Positions 32,162 to 41,419 of a DNA stretch of 45,033 bases are shown piece after piece; positions within the stretch are counted from its first letter, which is position 1; each line of letters starts with the position of its first letter. Under the pieces are notes generated by a model. That model was not told where the DNA came from and did no database searches. It saw only the letters and a list, made by a program, of their open reading frames with translations. The stretch spans positions 1-45,033 of the forward strand of contig JAUNVD010000015.1 in assembly GCA_030537855.1 (NCBI GenBank), given 5' to 3'. The position numbers and the translations under genes were made by a program. This stretch comes from Tissierellia bacterium. GTDB lineage: Bacteria > Bacillota > Clostridia > Tissierellales > Peptoniphilaceae.

Positions 32162-33319
32162 TCAATAATATACGAGCTTTTTTATAGTAGTAGGTAATTC
32201 TTTTAACAAATCTCCGGCAACCATCCCTTGCCCATATTTCATAAAATAAGACTCCGCCAATAAACTATGAAGTCTTACTCCTCCCATTGCAACAATAAAA
32301 GGATCTTCCGACCTACAATATAATGCCCCTAAAATACCAGATAAGACATCTCCAGAACCTGCAGTGGCTAATAAGGAATTCCCTCGTTCATTATAATACT
32401 CTCTATTACCATCTGTTACATATGTCATTGGACCTTTTAAAACCATTGTTAACCCATATTCTTTCGCAAAAATTTTACAATCTCTTTCCATTTCCTGGCG
32501 ATTTTCATATTTTTTCCCCATAAGTCTAGAGAATTCACCTTCATGTGGTGTTACAATTGCTCCTCTTGGGATATTTTCATATGATTTTTTTCCACTTAAG
32601 ATAGTTATAGCATCTGCATCAATAACAAACTTCTTCTTTTCATTTAATATTTTGTATAGAAATTCTTCTTCCCTTTCATCAGTACCAGTCCCTGGTCCAA
32701 TAATAATGACTTGAGATTTAGTCAAACCCTCTTGAAAAGATTTCTCTCTAGAAAGAAGAACTGGCTCTGTTACCTTCACACTCATAAAGTCTATAGTATC
32801 TTGTGGCAAAATTAAATAGACCATTCCTGCCCCCGTTCGAAGGGCAGCCATTGACACCAAGGCTCCAGCTCCAAGCATTCCCCTTTTTGAACTTCGTACA
32901 AAAATTGTTCCAGCAGAATATTTATTTATCCTAGATTCTCTTTGTAAAAGTTTTTTCCAATGGGAAAAGTTCGAGTCATCTATAAGATCATTACTTAAGA
33001 AAGCTAAAGCAATCGCATAGTCTCCATCATGACTAATGGAGATTTCGTAAGTCTTTCCTTGTAATCTTCCATAGGGTTTTCCCCTTTCAGTATGAAATAT
33101 TTTTATGTCATGAAAAGAATTAACCCCGATTCCATTTCCTTCTGCCTTTGCCATTGCTTCTTTTGCCGCAAATAAACCAGCAATCGTCTTTCCACGGAAG
33201 TTTTTCTTTCGTAAGTAATGTATTTCATCATCTGTGAAAATACGCTTTAAGAATTGATCTTGGTATTTATTGTAAATAATTTCTACCTTAGATATTTTAC
33301 AAATATCCAAACCAAGCAT
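32162..33319 (-). CDS. Fusion: holo-ACP synthase (AcpS) + ADP-dependent NAD(P)H-hydrate dehydratase (NnrD)
   Basis: A single 385-residue frame joins two enzymes. Residues 1 to about 115 are AcpS, which attaches 4'-phosphopantetheine to acyl carrier protein. It has GLDICKI (Asp5) and GLFAAKEAMAKAEGNGIG (Glu54), the metal- and CoA-site residues, and ends near SISHDGDYAIALA. Residues about 133-385 are the ribokinase-like NnrD dehydratase that repairs hydrated NAD(P)H. It shows MAALRTGAGMVYL, IIGPGTGTD, VIDADAITILS, IVTPHEGEF and ATAGSGDVLSGILGAL (catalytic Asp324). NnrD is normally fused to, or next to, the epimerase NnrE; no epimerase is present. GAGGTG precedes the ATG. Both active sites look intact. 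Confidence 0.93.
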   Translation of the reverse strand: MLGLDICKISKVEIIYNKYQDQFLKRIFTDDEIHYLRKKNFRGKTIAGLFAAKEAMAKAEGNGIGVNSFHDIKIFHTERGKPYGRLQGKTYEISISHDGDYAIALAFLSNDLIDDSNFSHWKKLLQRESRINKYSAGTIFVRSSKRGMLGAGALVSMAALRTGAGMVYLILPQDTIDFMSVKVTEPVLLSREKSFQEGLTKSQVIIIGPGTGTDEREEEFLYKILNEKKKFVIDADAITILSGKKSYENIPRGAIVTPHEGEFSRLMGKKYENRQEMERDCKIFAKEYGLTMVLKGPMTYVTDGNREYYNERGNSLLATAGSGDVLSGILGALYCRSEDPFIVAMGGVRLHSLLAESYFMKYGQGMVAGDLLKELPTTIKKLVYY

Positions 33320-33336
33320 AACATCACCTCTATTTT

Positions 33337-33365
33337 ATTATACTAAAGTTATAGGTATTTGAAAA
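33337..33365 (-). promoter_or_regulatory. Possible promoter of acpS-nnrD
   Basis: TTTTCA (33360-33365) and TATAAT (33337-33342) with a 17-base spacer on the minus strand. Transcription would start almost at the ribosome site, which makes the call tentative. The remainder of 33366-33465 shows nothing I can name. Confidence 0.4.
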
Positions 33366-33465
33366 ATTTTTTTATGCTTTTCAATCATTTTTTATTAATA
33401 TCTACCTCTTCGTTTACCATTTAAAGTATACATCAAAGGAGAACTACCACAATTTCTCTTTTTCA

Positions 33466-33494
33466 TTGACAAAAAATCTAAATATTGGTATGAT
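33466..33494 (+). promoter_or_regulatory. Promoter of tyrS, with a palindrome over the -10
   Basis: TTGACA (33466-33471) and TATGAT (33489-33494) with a 17-base spacer. The -10 lies in a perfect 8-base inverted repeat, ATTGGTAT-N4-ATACCAAT (33483-33502), which could be an operator in addition to the T-box. Confidence 0.85.
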
Positions 33495-33502
33495 AATACC
33501 AA

Positions 33503-33650
33503 TTTCATACTGACAATGAAAGTAAATCAGTAGTTTAAAGGGGAAGTTCCTAAAAACGAAATACAATACTTGAGTCAGAATATTAATGAGGCTTCTTAGC
33601 AAAGAAAGGTGGTACCACGTATTTTACGTCCTTTTGCAGAAGCTTTTTTT
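33503..33650 (+). promoter_or_regulatory. T-box riboswitch (tyrosine) upstream of tyrS
   Basis: The antiterminator is explicit: AAAGG (33605-33609), the bulge TGGTACC (33610-33616), ACGT, loop ATTTT, ACGT, then CCTTT (33630-33634). The TGGT in the bulge matches an ACCA tRNA end, as tRNA-Tyr has. The competing terminator pairs GCTTCT (33591-33596) and GCAA (33599-33602) with TTGC and AGAAGC (33634-33643), followed by seven T. Stem I appears to close with CTGAC/GTCAG, and a UAC tyrosine codon stands on its 3' side at 33562-33564 (a second at 33567-33569). Uncharged tRNA-Tyr should allow read-through into tyrS. Confidence 0.93.
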
Positions 33651-33666
33651 ATTTTAGGAGGTAAAA

Positions 33667-34902
33667 ATGAAGGAAAGAAATGTATATGATATTTTAGAAG
33701 AAAGAGGGTATATAGACCAAGCAACCTACGAAGATGAGTTAAGAGAACTTCTAGGAAAAGAACCGGTTACCTTTTATATTGGCTTTGATTGTACAGCTGA
33801 TAGTTTAACCTTAGGTCATTATTTACAAATAATGGTCATGCGTCATATGCAAGAAGCTGGGCATATTCCCATAGCCCTTATTGGTGGGGGAACTACCATG
33901 ATTGGGGACCCTAGTGGGAAAAGTGATATGCGTAAAGTTATGACAAAGAAAATGATTGACTATAATGCTTCTTGTTTTAAAGGTCAATTATCCCAATTCC
34001 TTGACTTTTCTGAAGGGAAAGCTATTTTTGAAAACAATGGTGATTGGCTATTAGATTTAAATTTTTTAGAATTTATGAGAGAAATTGGGGTTCATTTTTC
34101 AGTGAATCGTATGTTACAATTTGATTGTTACAAAAATAGAATGGATCGAGGTTTAACTTTCTTTGAATTTGGTTATATGTTAATGCAAAGTTATGACTTT
34201 TTAGAGCTTTATCGAAGACATGATTGTCGTCTTCAACTAGGTGGTTCTGACCAATGGTCTAATATGCTTGGTGGCTATGAATTAGTTCGTAAGATTGAAA
34301 AAGATAAAGTATACTCTATGACCTTTAAACTTTTAACCACTGCTGCTGGTACAAAAATGGGTAAGACAGAAGCAGGAGCTATATGGTTAGATCCTCATAA
34401 AACTCCTCCTTATGAACTATATCAGTATATGCGAAATGTTGATGATAGAGATGTTGTGAAGTTTATGAAACTTCTTACCTTCTTACCAATGGAAAAAATT
34501 GAAGAAATTGGAAAATTAGATGGTGCTGAAATCAATAAAGGAAAAGAACTACTAGCCTTTGAAGTAACAAAAGATATTCATGGAGAAGAAGAAGCAAGAA
34601 AAGCACAAGAAGCAGCTCGAGCATTATTCGGTGGAGATCAACTAGCAGAAGATATGCCAACTACAGAGTTAAAAAAATCTGATTTTGAAGAAGCTACTGT
34701 TCTTGATCTCATTAAAAAAGTGGGCTTTGTATCCTCTAATAGTGAAGGTAGACGTTTAATCCAACAAGGTGGAATTACAATAGGGAAAGAAAAAGCTCAA
34801 GGATTTGATCAAAAGGTAACAGTAGAGGATTTTACCGATAATATCTTATTATTAAAAAAAGGGAAAAAATCTTATCACCAAATAAAATTAATTGAAGATT
34901 AA
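33667..34902 (+). CDS. tyrS: Tyrosyl-tRNA synthetase
   Basis: A 411-residue class I synthetase. The N-terminal Rossmann domain has [15 protein letters not shown] (HIGH-type motif, residues 48-51). The tyrosine pocket includes [12 protein letters not shown], and the KMSKS-type loop reads KMGKT (230-234). A C-terminal S4 RNA-binding domain is visible as [17 protein letters not shown]. The KMGKT loop marks it as the second bacterial TyrRS type (TyrZ/TyrS-2-like, KFGKT class). AGGAGG sits six bases before the ATG. It is controlled by the T-box just upstream. Confidence 0.96.
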   Translation: MKERNVYDILEERGYIDQATYEDELRELLGKEPVTFYIGFDCTADSLTLGHYLQIMVMRHMQEAGHIPIALIGGGTTMIGDPSGKSDMRKVMTKKMIDYNASCFKGQLSQFLDFSEGKAIFENNGDWLLDLNFLEFMREIGVHFSVNRMLQFDCYKNRMDRGLTFFEFGYMLMQSYDFLELYRRHDCRLQLGGSDQWSNMLGGYELVRKIEKDKVYSMTFKLLTTAAGTKMGKTEAGAIWLDPHKTPPYELYQYMRNVDDRDVVKFMKLLTFLPMEKIEEIGKLDGAEINKGKELLAFEVTKDIHGEEEARKAQEAARALFGGDQLAEDMPTTELKKSDFEEATVLDLIKKVGFVSSNSEGRRLIQQGGITIGKEKAQGFDQKVTVEDFTDNILLLKKGKKSYHQIKLIED

Positions 34903-34911
34903 GGAGATTAT

Positions 34912-35523
34912 ATGAAGAAACAAATAACTATTTTTTTACTAGGTATTCTTATTCTCACAGGTTGCCAAGGAAATAAGGTAAATAATAATAATACAAATAC
35001 AAACACGAATACTACAAATGTAAACACAAATACCAATAACTCCTCAAGTGAAGAAGTTAGTAGTAATCCTATTGGCTTTGAAACTTTTTCATTTACAGGA
35101 GAGGATTTAGAGAAAAATCCATTAGATTATAATATTTTTAAAGATAAAAATGTAACATTAGTCAATGTATGGGGAACATTTTGTCCCCCTTGTATCCAAG
35201 AACTACCAGATTTAAATGAACTCAATGAAGAATATAGTGGATTTGGTTTTCAAATCATTGGTATTACAGCAGATACAATGCAAGGTCATGATGACAATAT
35301 AGATTTGGCGAAAGAAATTATTTCTAAACAGGGAGTAAAATATCCTATCATAGTCCCATCAGAAGACACTATTAATACCTATCTTAGAAATATCCAAGGA
35401 CTACCTACTTCCTTTTTTGTAGACAGTGAAGGAAAACTTATTTCAGACCCAATTCTAGGAGCTAGATCAAAAAATGATTATGAAAAATTAATCAAGAAAT
35501 ATTTAGAAGAAGTGAATGAATAA
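34912..35523 (+). CDS. TlpA/ResA-like thioredoxin-fold lipoprotein
   Basis: A 203-residue exported thiol-disulfide protein. It has a lipoprotein signal with lipobox ILTGC (Cys18), an Asn/Thr-rich spacer (about 22-45) built from AAT/ACA-like codon repeats, and a redoxin domain with active site CPPC (Cys91-Cys94) in VNVWGTFCPPCIQELP and the cis-Pro region GLPTSFFVD. Likely reduces or oxidises thiols of exported proteins. The partner is unknown and no ccdA-type membrane donor is adjacent. AAGGAG precedes the ATG, nine bases after tyrS, so it is probably co-transcribed with it and also under the T-box, which has no obvious logic. Confidence 0.9.
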   Translation: MKKQITIFLLGILILTGCQGNKVNNNNTNTNTNTTNVNTNTNNSSSEEVSSNPIGFETFSFTGEDLEKNPLDYNIFKDKNVTLVNVWGTFCPPCIQELPDLNELNEEYSGFGFQIIGITADTMQGHDDNIDLAKEIISKQGVKYPIIVPSEDTINTYLRNIQGLPTSFFVDSEGKLISDPILGARSKNDYEKLIKKYLEEVNE

Positions 35524-35552
35524 AACCCCAAATCCAAAAGATTTGGGGTTTT
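35522..35552. terminator. Bidirectional terminator between the TlpA-like gene and glgP
   Basis: Perfect 13-base stem (35522-35534 with 35540-35552) with AAAA at one foot and TTTT at the other, 5-base loop. It serves both facing genes. Confidence 0.92.
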
Positions 35553-35563
35553 CCCATACTGTT

Positions 35564-37930
35564 TTAAATTTTCGACTTTCCAATCCCCCATATTCTTTGG
35601 CTATATTCTTCTATGGAGCGATCAGAACTAAACTTACCAGCGCCGTATAGATTATTTAAACATTTTTTATTCCAAGATATAGAATCTCTAAATTCTTTAT
35701 CCACTTTAATTTGAGCCTTACGATAAGCATCAAAATCCTTTAAGATAAAGTATTGATCCTTATTTTCACATCCTCCATCTAGTAAAGAATTATATAGATC
35801 TAAAAACATAAAGGAATGATTATCTGATAGTTGTTGTCCCATCAAAGAATCTACCGCCCGTTTTAAATAAAAGTCATTATGGTAATAATCCCATGGTGCA
35901 TAAGTTTCTCTTATCGCATCTAATTCTTCTACCGTAGCCCCAAAGATAAAATTATTTTCAATCCCTGCTTCCTCAACAATCTCCACATTAGCTCCGTCTA
36001 AAGTCCCAAGGGTCGGGGTTCCATTTAACATAAATTTCATATTACCTGTACCAGAAGCTTCTTTTCCAGCAGTCGATATTTGTTCACTTATATCTGCTGC
36101 AGGAAATATTTTTTGTCCAAGACTTACCGAGTAGTTTGGAAAGAAAATAACCTTTAATCGATCACTTACATCTGGATCATTATTAATTAAATTTGCCAAT
36201 TCATTTAAATACTTTATAATTGCTTTTGCTCTAAAATAACCAGGTGCTGCTTTTCCTCCAAAAATAAATGTACGAGGAACCATATCAAAATTTGGATTTT
36301 CTTTTATAGAAGCATATAAATGATAAATATGAAGTCCATTTAATAATTGTCTTTTGTATTCATGGATTCTCTTTACTTGTACATCAAAAATAGAATGAGG
36401 ATCTACCTTTATACCCATTTCACGATAAATAACCTTAGCTAATTGATGTTTCTTTATAAATTTGATTTCTCTAAAATCCATTAAGGTATTTTCATCTTGA
36501 AATGAAGATAAGTCCTTTAACTTTCCTGTATCGAACTTCCATTCTGTTCCTATTCTTTCATCAATAAATTGTGTTAATTCAGGATTACTAAGTAGTAGCC
36601 ATCTTCTTGGTGTTATCCCATTGGTAATATTAGTAAACTTTTCAGGATAAATCTCTGCCCAATCCTTTAGTTCCCTTTCTTTTAATATACTGGAGTGAAG
36701 CTCTGCAACTCCATTGACCTTTCTAGAAGCATAGATCCCAAGATAAGCCATTCGAACTGAATTTTCTTTAAAAATATCCATTTCATCTATTTTCTCTTTA
36801 GAATATCCTTTCATAGAAAGTTCTCGTACCAATCGATGATCTATAAATACAATATATTCAAAAGTCCTTGGGCAAACTTCTTGAATAATATCTTTGGGCC
36901 ACTGTTCCATAGCCTCTTTTAAAATCGTATGATTGGTGTAATGAAAGATTTCTTGAACTTCTTTCCAAGCCATATCAAAGTCCATTGTATGTTCATCTAC
37001 AAAAATTCTCATCAGTTCAGGAATAGCAATCACAGGATGTGTGTCATTTAGTTGAATACTATGGTATTTCGAAAATTCAGTTAGGGAACGACCTAAGGAA
37101 ATATGTCTTCGAACCATATCTTGCAAAGATGCTGAACAAAAAAAGTACTGTTGTTTAAAACGTAGGACAGAACCTTCCCTAGAACCATCATTAGGATATA
37201 GCACCCTTGTAATATCTTCTGCACGATTTTTTGAAGCGACTGCTTTATCATATTTATAATTATTAAACGCTTGAAAATCAAAACCTTCCACAGCCTCTGC
37301 TTGCCAAAGTCTTAAGGTATTTACATTATCTGTTTCATATCCTAAAATAGGATAATCATAAGGTATGGCTTTGATTTCCTCTCCAGCAATGGCAACTAAA
37401 ACATGTTCTGATTCCTTCCTCATGGACCAAGGATCTTGGCCTGTTAACCAATTATCCCCTTCTTCCCATTGAAACCCGTCTTTAAAAAGCTGACGAAACA
37501 TCCCTTCTGCATACCGAAGACCATATCCATACAAGGGATAATTACATGTAGCTGCAGATTCCATAAAACAAGCAGCCAATCTTCCAAGGCCACCATTTCC
37601 TAAACCAGCATCAATTTCCGCTTCTTCTAAATCCTCCATTCGTAAGTCTAAATCCTCTTCTATAAACTTTCGAATTTCATCGTAAAGTCCAATATTTAAC
37701 ATATTATTGGATAAAAAACGTCCCATTAAATACTCTAAGGAAAGATAATACGCAACTTTTCCCTTTTCGTACTCCTTCATCGTTTCTTTCCAAGGATCTA
37801 CAATCATAGACATTATTGTTAATGCTAAAGCATGATATTTTTCCCTTACCCCTCCAGTTTCTATGGTTTTCCCATAATTTAATTGTAATAGTGTTTCAAA
37901 TGTATACTTAAATCTATCCTTATCAAACAT
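35564..37930 (-). CDS. glgP: Glycogen/alpha-glucan phosphorylase
   Basis: A 788-residue GT35 phosphorylase that releases glucose 1-phosphate from alpha-1,4-glucans. The pyridoxal phosphate signature EASGTGNMKFMLNGT (Lys) is present, as are GLGNGGLGRLAACFMES near the N-terminus and QVKRIHEYKRQLLN. Length is normal for the bacterial enzyme. The ATG overlaps the malQ stop (TAATG), so the two are translated together. No glgB, glgC or glgA is in the window, which points to degradation of stored or imported maltodextrin. Confidence 0.96.
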   Translation of the reverse strand: MFDKDRFKYTFETLLQLNYGKTIETGGVREKYHALALTIMSMIVDPWKETMKEYEKGKVAYYLSLEYLMGRFLSNNMLNIGLYDEIRKFIEEDLDLRMEDLEEAEIDAGLGNGGLGRLAACFMESAATCNYPLYGYGLRYAEGMFRQLFKDGFQWEEGDNWLTGQDPWSMRKESEHVLVAIAGEEIKAIPYDYPILGYETDNVNTLRLWQAEAVEGFDFQAFNNYKYDKAVASKNRAEDITRVLYPNDGSREGSVLRFKQQYFFCSASLQDMVRRHISLGRSLTEFSKYHSIQLNDTHPVIAIPELMRIFVDEHTMDFDMAWKEVQEIFHYTNHTILKEAMEQWPKDIIQEVCPRTFEYIVFIDHRLVRELSMKGYSKEKIDEMDIFKENSVRMAYLGIYASRKVNGVAELHSSILKERELKDWAEIYPEKFTNITNGITPRRWLLLSNPELTQFIDERIGTEWKFDTGKLKDLSSFQDENTLMDFREIKFIKKHQLAKVIYREMGIKVDPHSIFDVQVKRIHEYKRQLLNGLHIYHLYASIKENPNFDMVPRTFIFGGKAAPGYFRAKAIIKYLNELANLINNDPDVSDRLKVIFFPNYSVSLGQKIFPAADISEQISTAGKEASGTGNMKFMLNGTPTLGTLDGANVEIVEEAGIENNFIFGATVEELDAIRETYAPWDYYHNDFYLKRAVDSLMGQQLSDNHSFMFLDLYNSLLDGGCENKDQYFILKDFDAYRKAQIKVDKEFRDSISWNKKCLNNLYGAGKFSSDRSIEEYSQRIWGIGKSKI

Positions 37931-39369
37931 TACACTCTCCCATATCTTTCCAATAATTTTCTAACCTTTTTTGCTAAACCTTCTTGAAGTTGATCCCCAT
38001 CAACCCTGTAAATCCAATTGTCTCCAATAGTACCAGGAGTATTGATGCGAAAGGTATCCTCTTTAGAAAGTAAATCCCCTAATTGAATAAAAGCCCAGTA
38101 ACTTACGGAAGAGAATACTCCCCGAAGTAATCCTTCTAAAATTTCATCTTCATGGAATCCAAAGTAATTTTGTATACGACATTTTACTTCTTTAGACCGC
38201 TCTTCCCACCAAAGTAGGAATGGGGGGTTATCATGAGTTCCAGAAATAGATATAGAATTTTTAGAATGATAATGGGGAAGATATATACTATCTTCGCCAT
38301 CAAATGCAAATTCCAATACATTCATCCCTGGATACTCCCATTCTTTCATAAAAAGGTTAAATTCTTTTGTTAATGCCCCTAAATCTTCTACATAAATAGG
38401 TAATCTTCCAAATTCTTTTTCTAATTCAAGTAATAATTTTTTCCCTGGAACTTTTACTCGTCTACCTTCTTTCGGTTTATCCCCAAAAGGGATAGACCAA
38501 TAACTTTCATATCCTCGAAAATGGTCTACACGAAAACCATCATAATGAGTAATCATATGACCAAATCTTTCCTTCCAAAAAATAAAATCATCTTCTTTTT
38601 GTCTTTTAAAATTATAACATGGACTACCCCAAGATTGTCCTTGAGAAGAAAATAAATCTGGAGGAGCCCCTAGTTCATGTAGAATCCTTCCATCTTTATC
38701 TAATGAAAAATATTCTGGATTTTTCCAAACTTCCATCGCGGTAACAGGACAGGAATATGGTAAATCCCCTATCATTTCTATTTCTCTTATCCTTGCTTCT
38801 TCTCTTATCTCTTCATATTGAACATAAAAAATATATTGTAAAAATACTTCAAAAGTAAATGCTTCTTCCTTTTCCAATTCTTTTAAAGCTTCCACATCTC
38901 TGTATTTATATTTTTCTTCCCATTTTCGCCAATCAGCTCCATATTTCTTACATAATACCTGATAACTGCAAAAGTCCATAATCCAGGATTTTTCTCTATC
39001 TATAAAATCTTGTAAATCCCCTTTATCTTTAAAATGTTTAAATCCCTCTTTTAAATAGTATCTTTTTTTCTTTAACCATTGGAAATCTACTTTGTCTTTT
39101 TTTCCGTGAAACCCACTATAATTTTTGATTAGTCCTTGTCGTTCTAAAAGACGAAGATCAATATAATTAGGATTACCTGCCATGGTACATGGAGACATAT
39201 AGGGACTAAAGAAGGGATCAGGTATGGTCAAAGGCAATAACTGCCATTGACGAAATCCACAGTCTTTAAGAAAATCTAAAAAGCCAATGGTCCCTAATCC
39301 TAAAGTTCCAATACCTTCTTCTGAAGGTAAACCTGATAGAGGAAATATCATACCTGCCTTTCGTTTCAT
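37930..39369 (-). CDS. malQ: 4-alpha-glucanotransferase (amylomaltase)
   Basis: A 479-residue GH77 disproportionating enzyme that lengthens short maltodextrins for the phosphorylase. It has MIFPLSGLPSEEGIGTLG at the start, the substrate stretch PFFSPYMSPCTMAGNPNYIDL, the nucleophile region YDGFRVDHFRGYESYW, the acid/base Glu in IYVEDLGALT and the third acidic residue in SGTHDNPPF. AAGAGG precedes the ATG. It begins only 48 bases after ftsH, and that gap is mostly the ftsH terminator. I see no clear promoter, so expression may depend on read-through. Confidence 0.95.
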   Translation of the reverse strand: MKRKAGMIFPLSGLPSEEGIGTLGLGTIGFLDFLKDCGFRQWQLLPLTIPDPFFSPYMSPCTMAGNPNYIDLRLLERQGLIKNYSGFHGKKDKVDFQWLKKKRYYLKEGFKHFKDKGDLQDFIDREKSWIMDFCSYQVLCKKYGADWRKWEEKYKYRDVEALKELEKEEAFTFEVFLQYIFYVQYEEIREEARIREIEMIGDLPYSCPVTAMEVWKNPEYFSLDKDGRILHELGAPPDLFSSQGQSWGSPCYNFKRQKEDDFIFWKERFGHMITHYDGFRVDHFRGYESYWSIPFGDKPKEGRRVKVPGKKLLLELEKEFGRLPIYVEDLGALTKEFNLFMKEWEYPGMNVLEFAFDGEDSIYLPHYHSKNSISISGTHDNPPFLLWWEERSKEVKCRIQNYFGFHEDEILEGLLRGVFSSVSYWAFIQLGDLLSKEDTFRINTPGTIGDNWIYRVDGDQLQEGLAKKVRKLLERYGRV

Positions 39370-39383
39370 ACTAACCTCTTTTC

Positions 39384-39411
39384 AAAAAGAGTCTCCGAAA
39401 AATCGGAGACT
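39384..39411 (-). terminator. Terminator of ftsH
   Basis: Perfect 9-base stem AGTCTCCGA/TCGGAGACT with a 4-base loop and CTTTTTG after it on the minus strand. It starts seven bases after the ftsH stop and ends 14 bases before malQ begins. Confidence 0.9.
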
Positions 39412-39417
39412 ACTTGA

Positions 39418-41256
39418 TTAACGATATTTTCCTAAGATTTCCATAAATTCCTCTCCAGTAATGGTCTCTTTACGAAGAAGGTATCTAGAAATCTCATCTA
39501 ATGCGTCCATATTTTCTTTTAATATGGTAATAGCTTTGTGGTGTGCCTTTTCAACAATAGCATGAACTTCTTTGTCAATAATACGTGCAGTATCTGGAGA
39601 AACATTTAAGGTCGTATCCCCTCCTAGATATTGATTGGTCACAGTTTCCATGGCCACCATTCCAAAGGTATCACTCATACCAAAGCGAGTTACCATTGCC
39701 CTTGCAATTTTCGTCGCCTGTTCAATATCATTACTTGCTCCACTAGTTCTCGTATTAAAAACAAGTTCTTCTGCTGAACGGCCACCTGTAAAAGTAACGA
39801 TTTTATTAAAAGCTTCTTCTTGGTTCATTAAAAACTTTTCTTCTTCATCTACTTGCATCGTATAGCCTAAGGCTCCTGAAGTTCTAGGGATAATCGTTAT
39901 TTTGTGGACTGGAGCAGAATCTGTTTGAAGAGCAGCTACAAGAGCATGACCTACTTCATGATAGGCAATAATTTCCTTTTCCTTTGGACTAATAACTGCA
40001 TTCTTTCTTTCATAACCTGCCAATACCACTTCTACACTTTCTTCTAAATCTTCTTGTTCCATAGTAGTTCGTCCTTGGCGCACAGCTCGAAGAGCCCCTT
40101 CATTAACCATGTTTGCAAGATCTGCACCACTTGCTCCTGCTGTAGCCCTTGCAATTGCATTATAGTCAATATTTTCGTCTTTTTTAATTTTTTTAGCATG
40201 GACCTTTAAAATTGCTTCCCTTCCTGCTAAATCAGGAAGTTCCACAGGAATTCTTCGGTCAAATCTACCAGGACGTAAAAGAGCAGGGTCTAAAGAATCA
40301 GGTCTATTCGTTGCTCCTAAAATAACTACCCCAGATTTCCCCTCAAATCCATCCATTTCTGCTAATAACTGATTTAAAGTTTGTTCCCGTTCATCATTAC
40401 CAGAAAATCCAGCTCCATCTCTTTTTTTACCTATGGTGTCAATTTCGTCAATAAACACGATACATGGAGCTTTTTCATTGGCTTGTTTAAATAAATCTCT
40501 TACTTTAGATGCCCCAAGTCCTACAAACATCTCTACAAACTCAGACCCACCAATAGAGAAAAAAGGTACCTTAGCTTCCCCAGCAACTGCCTGGGCTAAC
40601 AGAGTTTTCCCAGTACCAGGAGGCCCTACTAGTAAAGCTCCCTTTGGTAATTTTGCTCCAATCCTTGAATATTTTTTTGGATTGTGTAAAAAATCTACAA
40701 TTTCTTCTAAAGCTTCTTTCGCTTCATCTTGACCTGCTACATTTTCAAAGGAAATACCTTCTACTGATTGATCATATATTTTTGCATTACTTTTACCAAA
40801 AGAAAGGGGGCCAACACCACCATCACCCATTCTCTTCGTCATCATTCTCATAAGTAATTGACCAATAGCAAGGAATAGAAGTAATGTTACAACAAAGCTT
40901 AATAGTGTAGACACAATGGGATTTAATTCCACTGGATATACCTTGTAGAATGTAACCTTAGCATCATGTAATCGTTCCACTAGGTCACTTTCATTATTAA
41001 ATGCAGCAACTTCATATTCTGTGTCATCTGATTTTGTATGATAAATAATTTTTTTATCTGAAACCTGTACTTCCTTAATTTTATTTTCTTCTAGTGTAGT
41101 CAAGAAAGTCCCATAATCTACTTCTTTGATCGTCTCTTTTTTATCGTGAAACCAAGGCATCAATAACCAGTTGATTAAAAACACCCCTATAATTGCCACG
41201 ATATAGTAGATTAACATAGGTTTTTTTAAATTTTTATTCCCCTTGTTACCTTTCAT
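39418..41256 (-). CDS. ftsH: ATP-dependent membrane zinc protease FtsH
   Basis: A 612-residue hexameric protease for membrane and regulatory proteins. Two membrane helices (about 14-33 and 111-131) flank the outer domain. The AAA module has Walker A GPPGTGKT (211-218), Walker B FIDEID (268-273) and the second region of homology ([19 protein letters not shown]). The zinc site HEVGH is at 433-437. I prefer the ATG at 41256, after AAGGAATTG; a TTG two codons earlier is possible. FtsH usually follows tilS-hpt, which are not here. The tail after the protease domain is short. Confidence 0.96.
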   Translation of the reverse strand: MKGNKGNKNLKKPMLIYYIVAIIGVFLINWLLMPWFHDKKETIKEVDYGTFLTTLEENKIKEVQVSDKKIIYHTKSDDTEYEVAAFNNESDLVERLHDAKVTFYKVYPVELNPIVSTLLSFVVTLLLFLAIGQLLMRMMTKRMGDGGVGPLSFGKSNAKIYDQSVEGISFENVAGQDEAKEALEEIVDFLHNPKKYSRIGAKLPKGALLVGPPGTGKTLLAQAVAGEAKVPFFSIGGSEFVEMFVGLGASKVRDLFKQANEKAPCIVFIDEIDTIGKKRDGAGFSGNDEREQTLNQLLAEMDGFEGKSGVVILGATNRPDSLDPALLRPGRFDRRIPVELPDLAGREAILKVHAKKIKKDENIDYNAIARATAGASGADLANMVNEGALRAVRQGRTTMEQEDLEESVEVVLAGYERKNAVISPKEKEIIAYHEVGHALVAALQTDSAPVHKITIIPRTSGALGYTMQVDEEEKFLMNQEEAFNKIVTFTGGRSAEELVFNTRTSGASNDIEQATKIARAMVTRFGMSDTFGMVAMETVTNQYLGGDTTLNVSPDTARIIDKEVHAIVEKAHHKAITILKENMDALDEISRYLLRKETITGEEFMEILGKYR

Positions 41257-41302
41257 ATACAATTCCTTTCTAATTCGACGTTTAAATTTTAGCCATAAGA
41301 TT

Positions 41303-41308
41303 ATTATA
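41303..41308 (-). promoter_or_regulatory. Possible -10 for ftsH
   Basis: TATAAT on the minus strand about 47 bases ahead of ftsH. The -35 region is poor (ATGTTA at 17 bases). Confidence 0.4.
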
Positions 41309-41388
41309 CCCTTCTACTGGGAAAATAACATCTTTATTCCTTTTATTTTTTACAATGTTGGTTTTTATCTTTTTTTGGGTAGTTATGC

Positions 41389-41394
41389 TATAGT
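41389..41394 (+). promoter_or_regulatory. Extended -10 promoter of the GerMN lipoprotein gene
   Basis: TATAGT preceded by TGC (extended -10), 25 bases ahead of the start codon; no clear -35. A sporulation sigma factor is also possible, since the family is often sporulation-linked, but I cannot match its elements with confidence. Confidence 0.4.
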
Positions 41395-41419
41395 GCATTA
41401 AAAGTATGAGGAGGTTAAA

